Positions 19,021 through 27,240 of a DNA stretch of 64,000 bases are shown in pieces. The stretch lies in contig NZ_CANLXG010000002.1 in NCBI RefSeq assembly GCF_947495025.1, positions 372,001 through 436,000 on the forward strand, written 5' to 3'. Made by a program: the position numbers and the translations under genes. This DNA comes from an uncultured Roseobacter sp. Lineage in GTDB: Bacteria; Pseudomonadota; Alphaproteobacteria; Rhodobacterales; Rhodobacteraceae. The stretch's first letter is position 1, and each line of letters begins with the position of its first letter. Under the pieces are notes generated by a model. The model was not told the origin of the DNA. It saw only the letters and a list, made by a program, of their open reading frames with translations, and did not search any database.

Positions 19021-19486
19021 ATCCATGCGGCGCAGGCTGACCGCGCAGATTGATGGTATTAACTGGGCGGCAGAGCAGATTGCGGGCCTGTCGGGGGATG
19101 TCCTTGAGCTGGGGCTGGGCAATGGCCGCACATATGACCACCTGCGCGAGAACCTCCCGGGTCGCCGTATCTGGGTGATTGATCGTGTGCTCAAGCCACA
19201 TCCTTCCTGTGTGCCGCCCGGAGAAGATTTCCTGCTGGGCGAAGCGGAGGAAATGCTGGCCGAACTGGCCACCCGCGGCGCACAGATGGCACTGGCGCAT
19301 TATGATTTCGGGTTTGGTGACAAGGCCCGGGATGTCGAGGAAGGCGCACGCCTGTCGCCGCTGATTGCGCCGCTGATGTTATCCGGCGGCCTTGTTGTCA
19401 GCCAGCAGCCCCTGGTCGGTTTCGAGCAGATACGGGGCCCCGACACCATCGATCCCGAGCGCTATCTCTTCTTCCGGGCGCCCTGA
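19007..19486 (+). CDS. Small class I SAM-dependent methyltransferase (end of glycan operon)
   Basis: A 159-residue methyltransferase with the SAM loop LELGLGNGRTYDHL near residue 38, the post-strand-2 acidic residue in WVIDRV and an ALAHYDFGFGDK block. It is a clear paralogue of the 2751-3236 product. I chose ATG 19007 (preceded by CAACAGGAG) rather than a longer upstream reading, because the paralogue starts at the same MSRL. Being the last gene in a seven-gene coupled operon, it may O- or N-methylate the glycan product, possibly at the amine freed by the deacetylase. That is inferred from order only. Confidence 0.87.
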   Translation: MSRLESMRRRLTAQIDGINWAAEQIAGLSGDVLELGLGNGRTYDHLRENLPGRRIWVIDRVLKPHPSCVPPGEDFLLGEAEEMLAELATRGAQMALAHYDFGFGDKARDVEEGARLSPLIAPLMLSGGLVVSQQPLVGFEQIRGPDTIDPERYLFFRAP

Positions 19487-19582
19487 ACTGATCCAGGTAA
19501 ACGGCCTGAATTTTTTGCGTGAACCACACGCAGCATCGGTGTAGAATCGCCTGTGAAAGCGCACTTTGAAAGGACCCTTCAG

Positions 19583-19699
19583 ATGCTGAGAGCCGCACTT
19601 CTTCTGACCGTTGTACTGAGCCTTACCGCCTGTGAAACAACCAAAGGCATTGGCCGCGACGTCCAGAACGCGGGCGAAGCGCTCGACGAACAGTTCTGA
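19583..19699 (+). CDS. Entericidin-like small lipoprotein
   Basis: A 38-residue reading frame found by eye. A hydrophobic leader (LRAALLLTVVLSLTAC) ends in a lipobox with Cys at residue 17, then ETTKGIGRDVQNAGEALDEQ, the short amphipathic tail typical of entericidin A/B lipoproteins (the usual KGxGRDVQxxGxA pattern). Start ATG 19583 follows AAAGGA at good spacing. Entericidins are membrane lipoproteins made in stationary phase; EcnB is bacteriolytic and EcnA its antidote in E. coli. Only one copy is present here, so an antidote or toxin label is not justified. It lies between the glycan operon and the convergent dksA-like gene. Confidence 0.85.
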   Translation: MLRAALLLTVVLSLTACETTKGIGRDVQNAGEALDEQF

Positions 19700-19720
19700 A
19701 GCTGACCCGGCGCAGAAGGC

Positions 19721-20044
19721 TCAGCCGTTCAGCGCCGCACAGTTCCGGCAAAGCGCGGTTTCCGGCAGGACGTCCATGCGGGCGGCGGAAATTTCGTTCC
19801 CACAGCTGAGACAGCTGCCATAAGTGCCGTCCCGCAGCCGGGCCAGTGCGGCATCAATGCGGGCGACTTCATCAAGCTCTGCCTGCCCCAGAGCCTCCAG
19901 CACCTCATCACCCTGCCGTTCCGTTGCAAAATCCTCGTAGTCGCGGGTGGGAGTTTCGTCCAGGGCCTGTTCTACCTCAATAAGATGTCCGACCAGCTCA
20001 CGCCGGCGGGACAGAAGAATGCCTTTCTGCTTCTCCATATCCAT
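19721..20044 (-). CDS. DksA/TraR-type C4 zinc-finger protein
   Basis: A 107-residue protein with an alpha-helical coiled-coil N-part, a middle carrying many acids (DETPTRDYEDFATERQGDEV) and a C-terminal Cys4 zinc finger with CLSCG and CRNC spaced as in DksA. It likely binds the RNA polymerase secondary channel and modulates initiation with ppGpp. At about 107 residues it is shorter than E. coli DksA (151) and closer to the TraR/YbiI-like small group. I chose ATG 20044 (GAGGAGA upstream); a second Met lies at 20038. Monocistronic, convergent with the entericidin gene. Confidence 0.9.
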   Translation of the reverse strand: MDMEKQKGILLSRRRELVGHLIEVEQALDETPTRDYEDFATERQGDEVLEALGQAELDEVARIDAALARLRDGTYGSCLSCGNEISAARMDVLPETALCRNCAALNG

Positions 20045-20333
20045 CGCGTGTCTCCTCGTTGAATGGGGAAAGCATGGCGCAACAGAACGTGCGGCGCATT
20101 GATCTGGATCAGCAGAAGAAGAAGGGTTGGAAAGGCGAAAGGCGCCAGGGGATCGGACCGAAATCCAGACCCGTGCCCTGCGGCACAACCTGACGCCTTC
20201 TTGAACCTTATCATCCCCCCAGAGGGCGACAGCAGGCCCAGCTTGCGAAAAGCGTCACCGCCCGTCGCCGGAACCGTCTGCATTGCTGCCGACTGTTCCC
20301 CGCATCACCCCTGCCGTCGCTGCCTTCCAACCT

Positions 20334-20406
20334 GATCCCTTGCGGGATCGCAGTTTTTCGACCTGCTCCGGCACCCGCTGCCCGTTCGTCACGACCCTTT
20401 CGGGTC
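20334..20406 (-). other. Pair of GNRA-capped hairpins (possible structured RNA, leftward)
   Basis: Read on the minus strand, 20406-20393 forms a 5-bp stem closed by a GAAA loop, and 20349-20334 forms a 6-bp stem closed by a GCAA loop. Both loops are GNRA tetraloops only on the minus strand. A further perfect inverted repeat CCTCTGA/TCAGAGG spans 20520-20553. This hints at a leftward structured RNA, but chance is not excluded. Confidence 0.25.
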
Positions 20407-20597
20407 CACACGATCCGACCTGCTTCCGATCACCGTTCCTGCCCAGAGCTGCATCATTGATCCGTCTCTGAACGCTCGCGGCCACCGGGGCCTCTGCGTC
20501 CGCCTCTTTGTTCCGAAGACCTCTGAAGCGGTGAGATAACGATGCGTCAGAGGGACCCGTTCTGGCAATGAAAAAATGACGTTGAGGCCAAATTTAT

Positions 20598-20642
20598 TGT
20601 GGATAAGCTGTTGAAAACTATGGGGTTTCAACCTGTGGATAA
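20598..20642 (+). promoter_or_regulatory. Two perfect DnaA boxes flanking an inverted repeat
   Basis: TGTGGATAA occurs at 20598-20606 and again at 20634-20642 in the same orientation, 36 bp apart. Between them lies the inverted repeat GTTGAAA (20610-20616) / TTTCAAC (20626-20632). A relaxed third copy, TGTGGAAAG, begins at 20702. The adjacent 20565-20645 is visibly AT-rich in a GC-rich genome. This is the make-up of a replication origin or of another DnaA-binding control locus. Confidence 0.5.
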
Positions 20643-20849
20643 ACGGGGGATAACCCGGTTTTTGCCTGCTTTCCGGCGCACTTGCCGCAGCGCGGAAAAG
20701 CTGTGGAAAGTGGCGTCTTCGCGAGGGTCGTTTTTCGATGACCCGCAGGTCCCGAGAGGTGCCGGAGAGGCAGAATCACCGCGACGGGGCCCCGGGTAGA
20801 GACTGTGCCAAGGGACCATTCAGAGGTGTCGGTGGGGTCGGCGCTGGTT

Positions 20850-20885
20850 CAGGCGCAGCCTGACAAAAGGTCCGGGGGACCTTTT
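20850..20885 (+). repeat. Intergenic palindromic repeat, copy 1
   Basis: Lead sequence CAGGCGCAGCCTGA at 20850-20863, then at 20865-20885 a perfect 21-bp palindrome with arms AAAAGGTCC and GGACCTTTT around a GGG centre. Copy 2 at 21044-21080 has the same lead (one base changed) and the same GGG centre, but different compensated arms. Confidence 0.65.
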
Positions 20886-21043
20886 GCAGCGCCAACGGGT
20901 GGAGCCCCGGGGGAGAGGCACCTGGAAGCTGGCGGTGTCTTGTGAGCCCCGGTCGACTCCGCAATGGCTGCGCCATCGCTCTGTCTCCCCCGCAGGAGCT
21001 GCGCACCCACGTGCCCGCCCCGTGGGGGTGGGTGAGGCCTAGT

Positions 21044-21080
21044 CAGGCGCAGCCAGATTAAATGATCCGGGGGATCATTT
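21044..21080 (+). repeat. Intergenic palindromic repeat, copy 2
   Basis: Lead CAGGCGCAGCCAGA at 21044-21057, then at 21060-21080 a perfect 21-bp palindrome with arms AAATGATCC and GGATCATTT around GGG. The outer arm bases differ from copy 1 yet pairing is kept. This compensated change suggests selection for the folded form or a REP-like element family. A GCAA-capped 6-bp hairpin follows at 21096-21111. Confidence 0.65.
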
Positions 21081-21180
21081 GAAAGGCCGAACGCACGATC
21101 CGCAAGGATCGGGCCGGACGGAAATCAAGCGGACACTTAGAATTTGAATCGCCAGCGCCAGAACCGAGGGGCGGGAAGCG

Positions 21181-21231
21181 AAGCGCCCGCCCCGTGGGGG
21201 CGGTTCGGGCGCTTCAAATCTGAAGGATTTG
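21181..21231 (+). repeat. Strong hairpin plus small inverted repeat upstream of the AT-rich gene
   Basis: Arms AAGCGCCCG (21181-21189) and CGGGCGCTT (21206-21214) pair perfectly, with an inner CCGCCCC/GGGGCGG stem. CAAATC/GATTTG (21215-21231) follows directly. The 16-bp sequence GCCCGCCCCGTGGGGG at 21185-21200 is also found at 21013-21028. A TTGACA hexamer follows at 21234-21239, but no good -10 was seen. Confidence 0.5.
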
Positions 21232-21304
21232 TATTGACATTTGGTTGAGTATCGGTTGCCCATCTCAGAAGTATTTTCGCCAGCTTTTAAGAAAGTCCGA
21301 ATAA

Positions 21305-22603
21305 TTGCAAAGTGATCAATTCAAAAAACACTCAGCTTGGGCGCTTTTGGATCAAGCAGAACAAAGTCTTAAGGGTTACACGAAAGATTCGCTTCTGCTA
21401 CCAAAATACCAAGAAGCTAAATCCAAAATTGGATACGTTCGTTGGCTGCTAGAGCAGTCAGACCCTTCACTTTTTGCTTCAAAAGAGCTCGACCAAATAA
21501 GCTCAGGTGGTTTGCAGAACATTGTGAATGTATTGAATGCGAATATATCGTCGCCTCAAAACTTAAGTCAGCTTGACCCTCATTTCACGTCAATTATGCA
21601 GCAAATTCCGTATCCAAGGGTGCGCAAGATCTTCAGATCTGAAACTTCCGAAGCAATTGACGAATTTCGGTCAATGATAGCGACCGTAGAAAGCGGATTT
21701 AGAGCCAGTATCGAACAAGCCCAAAATCAAGTGGACTTGATAAACAAGAAGCTTGAAGGAGCGACTCAGGGGATTGAACAGCTATCCTCAGATCTGCAAT
21801 CAATGAAAGCACAGGTTCAAAGCCAAACCGAAGTTTGGGAAAATGAACAAAAAGCTGAAATTGCGGAGCGTCTAGGTGAACTGAACACTGAATTTGAAGA
21901 GTCCCAGACAAGACGACGAACTGAGAATGACAAGCAAGTTGAACGGATTTCAGAGCTTTTGGACAAAGTTCGATCTGAGGCTCAAGCGTCTCATATCGAA
22001 GCCCGAAAGACAATGCATGGAATTGAGTCGGATTTAGCAACTTGGCGGCAGAAAGAGCTAGCCAGTGCCGAGGAAACTCTTGGAAAGATTAGAAATATTT
22101 ATGAGGTTGTTGGCCAAACTGCAATGGCCGGGGACTTTGAAAAAGCGGCAAAGGAAGAAGCGAGCAATGCTTGGTGGTTTTCCCTTGCAGCAACGATTTT
22201 CTTTATAATTGCACCCGTATTCTTTGCATATCAATGGGCATCACTGGATTTAACCAAACAAGACTACGCAGGCATTTTGTCTAAGATAACCGGGTCAGCG
22301 GTGTTTTTAATCCCCGCCGCATATTTTGCGTCCACAGCTCAACGGCACCGCCGCGTTGCAACAGCTCTCAGATCTCTTGGAGTAAGGGTTGCTACGTTCG
22401 ATGCCTATCTTGCAAACTTTGATGATAAAGAACGTACCGCGATCAAAGCGGATATGGCCTCTGTGTTTTTCGACGCGAATATTAGCCCAGACAAAATTAG
22501 AACTGCTTCCAGAAAAGAGATGGAACAATCAATAAGTGTCTACGCGAAGTTGATCGATCGACTTGAAGCTACGGTAGGCAAAGCAACCGGTTCAGGCTCC
22601 TAA
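21305..22603 (+). CDS. Unknown coiled-coil protein with two C-terminal membrane helices, AT-rich, probably acquired
   Basis: A 432-residue protein I do not recognise. The N-terminal 110 residues look globular. Residues about 115-285 are a long coiled coil rich in E, Q, K and S ([20 protein letters not shown] and on). Two hydrophobic helices follow near 290-345 ([18 protein letters not shown] and [15 protein letters not shown]), and a soluble tail ends it. Base use is strikingly different from its neighbours: many AAA, TTT, ATT and GAA codons, with GC visibly far below the flanks. The only start after the upstream in-frame stop is TTG at 21305, with a weak ribosome site. The stop overlaps lepA's stop by 4 nt, tail to tail. 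A membrane-acting stress or phage-defence effector is one guess, without direct support. Confidence 0.85.
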   Translation: MQSDQFKKHSAWALLDQAEQSLKGYTKDSLLLPKYQEAKSKIGYVRWLLEQSDPSLFASKELDQISSGGLQNIVNVLNANISSPQNLSQLDPHFTSIMQQIPYPRVRKIFRSETSEAIDEFRSMIATVESGFRASIEQAQNQVDLINKKLEGATQGIEQLSSDLQSMKAQVQSQTEVWENEQKAEIAERLGELNTEFEESQTRRRTENDKQVERISELLDKVRSEAQASHIEARKTMHGIESDLATWRQKELASAEETLGKIRNIYEVVGQTAMAGDFEKAAKEEASNAWWFSLAATIFFIIAPVFFAYQWASLDLTKQDYAGILSKITGSAVFLIPAAYFASTAQRHRRVATALRSLGVRVATFDAYLANFDDKERTAIKADMASVFFDANISPDKIRTASRKEMEQSISVYAKLIDRLEATVGKATGSGS

Positions 22604-24399
22604 CCATCCATCTTGAGCGCCGAAATAAACGCTTCTTGCGGAATATCCACCTTCCCGAACTGCCGCATCTTCTTCTTACCAGCCTTCTGCTTATCCAGCA
22701 GTTTGCGCTTCCGGGTGGCATCCCCCCCATAACACTTGGCCGTCACGTCCTTGCGCATGGCTGAGAGCGTTTCCCGCGCGATGACCTTGCCGCCAATCGC
22801 GGCCTGGATCGGGATTTTGAACATGTGGCGCGGGATCAGGTCCTTGAGTTTTTCGACCATGGCGCGGCCCCGCTGTTCGGCGCGGTCGCGGTGGACCATG
22901 GTGGAGAGCGCGTCCACCGGCTCGTCATTGACCAGGATCGACATTTTGACCAGCTGGTCCTGGCGGTAGCCGATCATCTGATAGTCAAAGGAGGCGTAGC
23001 CCTTGGTCACCGATTTCAGCCGGTCGTAGAAGTCAAACACCACCTCGTTGAGCGGCAGGTCATAGACGACCATGGCGCGCGAGCCCGCATAGGTGAGGTC
23101 GAGCTGGATGCCGCGGCGGTCCTGGCAGAGTTTGAGCACATCGCCCAGGTAGTCGTCGGGCACGAGAATGGTTGCCTTGATGCGCGGCTCCTCCAGGTGG
23201 TCGACGAGGGTGAGGTCAGGCATGTCGGCGGGGTTGTGCAGTTCCATCATCGTGCCATCCTTCATGTGGATGTGGTAGATGACGGAGGGCGCGGTGGTGA
23301 TCAGTTCGATGTTGTATTCACGTTCGATCCGGTCGCGGATCACCTCAAGGTGCAGCAGGCCCAGAAAGCCGCAGCGGAAGCCAAAGCCCAGGGCGGCAGA
23401 GGTTTCCATTTCATAAGAGAAGGAGGCGTCGTTGAGGGCCAGTTTCTCAATGGCGTCGCGCAGGTCCTCGAATTCGGCGGAATCGACCGGGAAGAGGCCG
23501 CAGAAGACCACCGGCTGGGAGGGTTTGAAGCCCGGCAGCGCATTCTCGGTGCCCTTTTTCTCGTGGGTGATGGTGTCGCCGACGCGGGTGTCGCGCACCT
23601 GTTTGATCGAAGCGGTCAGAAAGCCGATCTCTCCGGGGCCAAGCGCGTCGATTTCGGTCATGGCGGGGCGGAAGACACCGATACGGTCCACGTGGTGGGT
23701 GGAGTTGTTGGAGAGCATGCGGATGCGCTCGCCCTTTTTCAGCTGGCCGTCCATGATGCGCACCAGAACGATGACGCCCAGGTAGCTGTCGTACCAGCTG
23801 TCCACCAGCATGGCCTTGAGCGGCGCGTCAGGGTTGCCGGTGGGCGCGGGCAGTTTCTGCACGATGGCTTCGAGCGTTTCAGTGATGCCCTGGCCGGTTT
23901 TTGCAGAGACCCGGATAGCGTCGGTGGCATCGATGCCAATGACGTCCTCGATCTGTTCGGCAACGCGGTCACAGTCAGAGGCGGGCAGGTCGATCTTGTT
24001 CAGCACCGGCACGATTTCGTGGTCGGCCTCGATGGCGTGATAGACATTGGCCAGGGTCTGCGCCTCGACGCCCTGCGTGCTGTCGACCACCAGAAGCGAG
24101 CCTTCGACCGCGCGCATGGAGCGGGAGACCTCATAGGCAAAGTCAACGTGACCCGGCGTGTCGATCAGGTTGAGAACATAGTCTTCACCGTTTTCAGCGG
24201 TATAGTTGATCCGAACGGTCTGGGCCTTGATCGTGATGCCGCGTTCGCGTTCGATGTCCATACTGTCGAGCATCTGCTCTTTCATGTCCCGGTCAGCCAC
24301 CGTGTTGGTAGACTGAATGAGGCGGTCAGCGAGCGTTGATTTCCCGTGATCGATGTGCGCGACAATCGAGAAATTGCGGATATGCGAAAGCGGTGTCAT
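22600..24399 (-). CDS. lepA: Elongation factor 4 (LepA), back-translocating GTPase
   Basis: Ribosome-bound translational GTPase of 599 residues, the family's normal length. G1 is [10 protein letters not shown] near residue 13, the switch region [11 protein letters not shown] follows, G3 is DTPGHVDF and G4 is NKID. The LepA-specific C-terminus includes [17 protein letters not shown] and ends ALKMDG. I chose ATG 24399, where the conserved [16 protein letters not shown] begins. The open frame continues 70 codons upstream with no family similarity. It is divergent from the membrane protein at 24492, and its stop TAG overlaps the end of the AT-rich gene. Confidence 0.98.
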   Translation of the reverse strand: MTPLSHIRNFSIVAHIDHGKSTLADRLIQSTNTVADRDMKEQMLDSMDIERERGITIKAQTVRINYTAENGEDYVLNLIDTPGHVDFAYEVSRSMRAVEGSLLVVDSTQGVEAQTLANVYHAIEADHEIVPVLNKIDLPASDCDRVAEQIEDVIGIDATDAIRVSAKTGQGITETLEAIVQKLPAPTGNPDAPLKAMLVDSWYDSYLGVIVLVRIMDGQLKKGERIRMLSNNSTHHVDRIGVFRPAMTEIDALGPGEIGFLTASIKQVRDTRVGDTITHEKKGTENALPGFKPSQPVVFCGLFPVDSAEFEDLRDAIEKLALNDASFSYEMETSAALGFGFRCGFLGLLHLEVIRDRIEREYNIELITTAPSVIYHIHMKDGTMMELHNPADMPDLTLVDHLEEPRIKATILVPDDYLGDVLKLCQDRRGIQLDLTYAGSRAMVVYDLPLNEVVFDFYDRLKSVTKGYASFDYQMIGYRQDQLVKMSILVNDEPVDALSTMVHRDRAEQRGRAMVEKLKDLIPRHMFKIPIQAAIGGKVIARETLSAMRKDVTAKCYGGDATRKRKLLDKQKAGKKKMRQFGKVDIPQEAFISALKMDG

Positions 24400-24491
24400 G
24401 GTGGGGATATGGAGTGGAATGCGGGGGCGGTCAAGGTGAGTTGGTGCAATGGTTCTGTGGGTGAAAACAGTCACCCGGCACGGACGGCAGA

Positions 24492-26057
24492 ATGAGGATT
24501 GAACTGCTGCTGACAGCGCTTGCGCTGGTTGCTGTCGTGCTGGCAGTTCCTGCTGTGCTTGCAGGGCCCGGAGCCGCGGGCCTGATACCTCTGCTGGTTG
24601 CGACGACATACGCCCTCGCCGTGGTCGTTGCTGTTCTGCGGATTGGCGGGCGGGGACAGTCGGCTGCGCTCAGAGAAAGCCTGCGCAGTGCTGGCTACCG
24701 CCCCACATATGATCTGCTGCTGCGCGGCGTCCTGAGGCGCGCACGCCGCTGGGTCGGCGCTGATGAGCCGTCTGATACCACGGCGCCAGTGTCCGTTCTG
24801 ATGCGGCAGGCTCTGACCTTCAGACTCCTCGATCGCGCGCTGCTTCTGGCGGTGATCTATCCGCTGTTCAGCCTTCTGATTTTCTGGGGCACGACAGGCC
24901 TCGATGCGGTTCTGGGGCAGACCATAATCATTGCTGCGGCAGATCCATGGTGGACAGGACCTCTCGCACTGGCGGTGATCCTTCTGATCGCAGGTGGCCC
25001 GCACTATATTGCGCTCGGCGAACGGCATCTGCGCGGAGCGCTGGCAGGCATGGCGGGCTATCTCGACCTTATCGCATTCGCCATCGGTGGTTCTGTCCTG
25101 ATCCTGATGGACTTTCCATGGTTCACCACGTCCGCCATTCTGGCTGTAGGTTTTGCAGCTCTCTGGGCATTCTCCGGCTTTCTTGCAGGGGTACCCGCAA
25201 TGGCAGTTGCCACAGTCCTGGCGCTGACCGGACCGCTGGCCTTTGCGCTGCACGGCCTGCTCCCGGGTGCTGCGGCGTTCTTTGGCGCCGCGCTGATCGC
25301 ACTTGTCGCGGCCCTGATACATCTTATTGCCGTCGACGTCTTCCGCAGCAGGAACAGTCCGGATATCGCAGGGGCGCTGGCTTTTGGGATTCCTGTCATC
25401 ACGATGGCGGCCGCTCTTCTTCTGGTTCCCCTTGGCGAAACCGGTGACTGGAGCGGTGCCATCCGGATCAGCATTCTGATCCTGATTGTCGCGCCCGTCG
25501 TCAATGTCATCTTTGATGTCATCAGCTTTACCGTCACGCTGGCCTTTACCGAACGGGGACGCCATGGACAGACCCTGCTCTGGGCGTTCGCAGACATCGC
25601 GGTTGCAGTCTTTCTGTTTCTGGCTCTGGGCAGCACGCTGGTCTGCGCCACAGCGGCGCTGGAATGGCTGTCGGGCACTCCTTTCGTGAATCTTGAACGG
25701 CTGCTCGATTCGACCTGGAATACAAGTCGTTACTGGTGGCTTTACCTGATGATGTTCTCGACCCTGCTGCCGAGTGTTGTGCATGTGAGCATCGCAGCAC
25801 TGAGCCTGCAGTCCCTTGCGCCGGCCAGCTGGCGCGAAGCGCTCTGCACCCGGATCGATGCAGCCCGCAACGGAAACATCAGCGCCCGCCTGAGCGCCCC
25901 GCTGACCCTCGCAGCCCTCTGGACAGGCTGCCTCGCCCTGGTGTTTGGCGCCATAGCGGGCATTCTGATGATCCTGTGGAACCTCGGCCTCGCCTGGGGT
26001 GTAGTCTGGTACCGCCAGTGGCTGGACATGCTGGTCGTCTGGGGCGGTGGGTCGTGA
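24492..26057 (+). CDS. Polytopic inner-membrane protein of unknown function
   Basis: A 521-residue, very hydrophobic protein with roughly ten to twelve transmembrane helices, for example [19 protein letters not shown] at the start and [20 protein letters not shown] near the end. One longer cytoplasmic or periplasmic loop lies around residues 55-100 ([18 protein letters not shown] on). No transporter signature, ATP site or catalytic motif was recognised. It starts at ATG 24492, 93 bp from the divergent lepA start, so the two may share a promoter region. The reverse strand carries a long open frame, which I consider a shadow of the biased codon use. Confidence 0.75.
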   Translation: MRIELLLTALALVAVVLAVPAVLAGPGAAGLIPLLVATTYALAVVVAVLRIGGRGQSAALRESLRSAGYRPTYDLLLRGVLRRARRWVGADEPSDTTAPVSVLMRQALTFRLLDRALLLAVIYPLFSLLIFWGTTGLDAVLGQTIIIAAADPWWTGPLALAVILLIAGGPHYIALGERHLRGALAGMAGYLDLIAFAIGGSVLILMDFPWFTTSAILAVGFAALWAFSGFLAGVPAMAVATVLALTGPLAFALHGLLPGAAAFFGAALIALVAALIHLIAVDVFRSRNSPDIAGALAFGIPVITMAAALLLVPLGETGDWSGAIRISILILIVAPVVNVIFDVISFTVTLAFTERGRHGQTLLWAFADIAVAVFLFLALGSTLVCATAALEWLSGTPFVNLERLLDSTWNTSRYWWLYLMMFSTLLPSVVHVSIAALSLQSLAPASWREALCTRIDAARNGNISARLSAPLTLAALWTGCLALVFGAIAGILMILWNLGLAWGVVWYRQWLDMLVVWGGGS

Positions 26058-26202
26058 CGGTTGATCTGGTTTTATTGACCATCTTCCCTGCAAGCTCGAC
26101 AAATCGCTGAGTTATCTGCCAGAAAAGGCCGAGCCTGTTACACCAGAGAAAGACTGTGCCATCATTCGATGGTTTCGCGCTGACAGAACCTTCGTTCCCA
26201 GG

Positions 26203-26415
26203 ATGGCAGGGCGATACGCAGAACCCGAAAACGCATCTGAAGCGATGGTGCTGGTAGCGATAATCCTTGGCTGCACTGGATTGGAAGCGCTGATGAGCGG
26301 TCCGGTTGGCGCTGTCCCAAGCAGCATTGTTGGTGGATTCATCAGCAATCAGATGAAGCCCGGCCAGGCCGCAAAGGCAATCCAGGACAACGCCCTGACA
26401 CCCTCAGACGTCTGA
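26203..26415 (+). CDS. Possible small protein, unknown
   Basis: A 70-residue frame from ATG 26203. The middle is hydrophobic (AMVLVAIILGCTGLEALMSG, then SSIVGGF), then GQAAKAIQDN. The frame is open upstream to about 26057 without a convincing start, so the gene may be longer or a remnant. No good ribosome site was seen, and no family was recognised. The rest of 26058-26611 holds only the CRP-type palindrome and the hcp promoter region. Confidence 0.35.
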   Translation: MAGRYAEPENASEAMVLVAIILGCTGLEALMSGPVGAVPSSIVGGFISNQMKPGQAAKAIQDNALTPSDV

Positions 26416-26533
26416 ATACCCGAACCACGCCCCACAATTCGTGCGCTTTACTTCGATCCCCCGGTTCTTTCGCCACGTTTATCGCAACAATCAGACAGGC
26501 CATTGTCGCGAGGGCTGCAGTTGCCGGGGGTTC

Positions 26534-26549
26534 TGTGATCCAGATCACA
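26534..26549. promoter_or_regulatory. CRP/FNR-superfamily binding palindrome upstream of hcp
   Basis: TGTGATCCAGATCACA is a perfect TGTGA-N6-TCACA palindrome, extended by one further C/G pair on each side. It lies 62 bp before the hcp start, a position compatible with activation of a promoter near 26560-26595. It matches the E. coli CRP consensus. In this group the protein bound could be a CRP-like or FNR-like regulator. Confidence 0.6.
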
Positions 26550-26611
26550 GTCCGCCCCTGTCAAACCCGCTACCCTCCCGCCATAGTAGTAACCATGTTT
26601 GGGAGATAACG

Positions 26612-27088
26612 ATGCCACTTACCGGATACCTTAAGATTGAGGACATCCCCGGCGAGAGCCAGCGCGCGGGGCATGAGGATGAGATTGACGTCTGGGGAAT
26701 GCAGTTCGACGTACGCCAGATGGCCGGCCAACAGATCGGTCGCGGACGTGCCAGAGCACGGGCTGATATCGACCCGCTGGTCGTGCACAAGGCGGTTGAT
26801 GCGTCCTCTCCGTACCTTGCAGACGCGGTGTGGCGCGGCAAGGCATTTCCGGAGGTAACACTGGCAGTCGCACGCACCTCCGGGGAAACCTCTCTCGATT
26901 ACCTTGTAATCACAATGGAGAACGTGACCGTAACCGCCTGCGGATTTGGCAACGAGCAGCCCGGCGGAGAAGATGAGACCGTTTTTGAGCGCGTCGAACT
27001 GGAGTTTGAAAAAGTCAGTCTGCGCTATACCCGGCAAAACCAGGGCGGACTGCCCGATGCCGAACACGAAGTCGAGCTCGGTGGCTGA
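26612..27088 (+). CDS. hcp: Hcp-family type VI secretion protein (orphan)
   Basis: A 158-residue Hcp1-family protein: MPLTGYLKIEDIPGESQR at the start, DIDPLVVHKAVDASSPYL in the middle, and a C-terminal beta strand FERVELEFEKVSLRY. Hcp forms stacked hexameric rings, the inner tube of the type VI secretion apparatus, and can carry effectors. Start ATG 26612 has GGGAG upstream at ideal spacing. No other T6SS gene (tssB/C, clpV, vgrG) is in the window, so this is either a stray copy serving a system elsewhere or a secreted Hcp on its own. A CRP-type site lies 62 bp upstream. Confidence 0.9.
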   Translation: MPLTGYLKIEDIPGESQRAGHEDEIDVWGMQFDVRQMAGQQIGRGRARARADIDPLVVHKAVDASSPYLADAVWRGKAFPEVTLAVARTSGETSLDYLVITMENVTVTACGFGNEQPGGEDETVFERVELEFEKVSLRYTRQNQGGLPDAEHEVELGG

Positions 27089-27240
27089 TTGCCGGCCATC
27101 CGTCACTTTGGAACCATTCAGTCTCTAATTATTGACTATGGCCCTGTGCATTCGCGCACCGGCTTCCCCGCTTTGTGAGTTTGCGATCCGGATGCACACG
27201 CGTAAGGTGTATTCACACGCCCTCCCCTGAAAGGCCTCTC

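Larger units (their letters stand above)
20045..21304. other. 1.26-kb stretch with no recognisable gene
   Basis: No reading frame here looks like a protein I know, on either strand. It contains two perfect DnaA-box 9-mers (20598-20642), an AT-rich patch around 20565-20645, a cluster of short perfect hairpins (20334-20406 and 20520-20553), two copies of a palindromic repeat (20850-20885 and 21044-21080) and a strong double hairpin (21181-21231). No match to tmRNA, RNase P RNA or SRP RNA signatures was found by eye. It ends at the AT-rich gene 21305-22603. Confidence 0.6.

Noticed and set aside
20255..20631. Leftward small open frames in the DnaA-box stretch (76 and 80 codons)
   Set aside because: They overlap each other, lack a good ribosome site and show no protein pattern; the hairpins fit non-coding sequence better.
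22825..24339. 504-codon open frame on the plus strand, opposite lepA
   Set aside because: It lies wholly within lepA on the other strand; its composition (very rich in V, H, G, D) is the mirror of lepA codon bias and no family pattern is seen.
24471..26102. 543-codon open frame on the minus strand opposite the membrane protein
   Set aside because: The plus-strand frame gives regular hydrophobic helices; the reverse gives a low-complexity, Cys/Gln/Arg-rich product with no domain.
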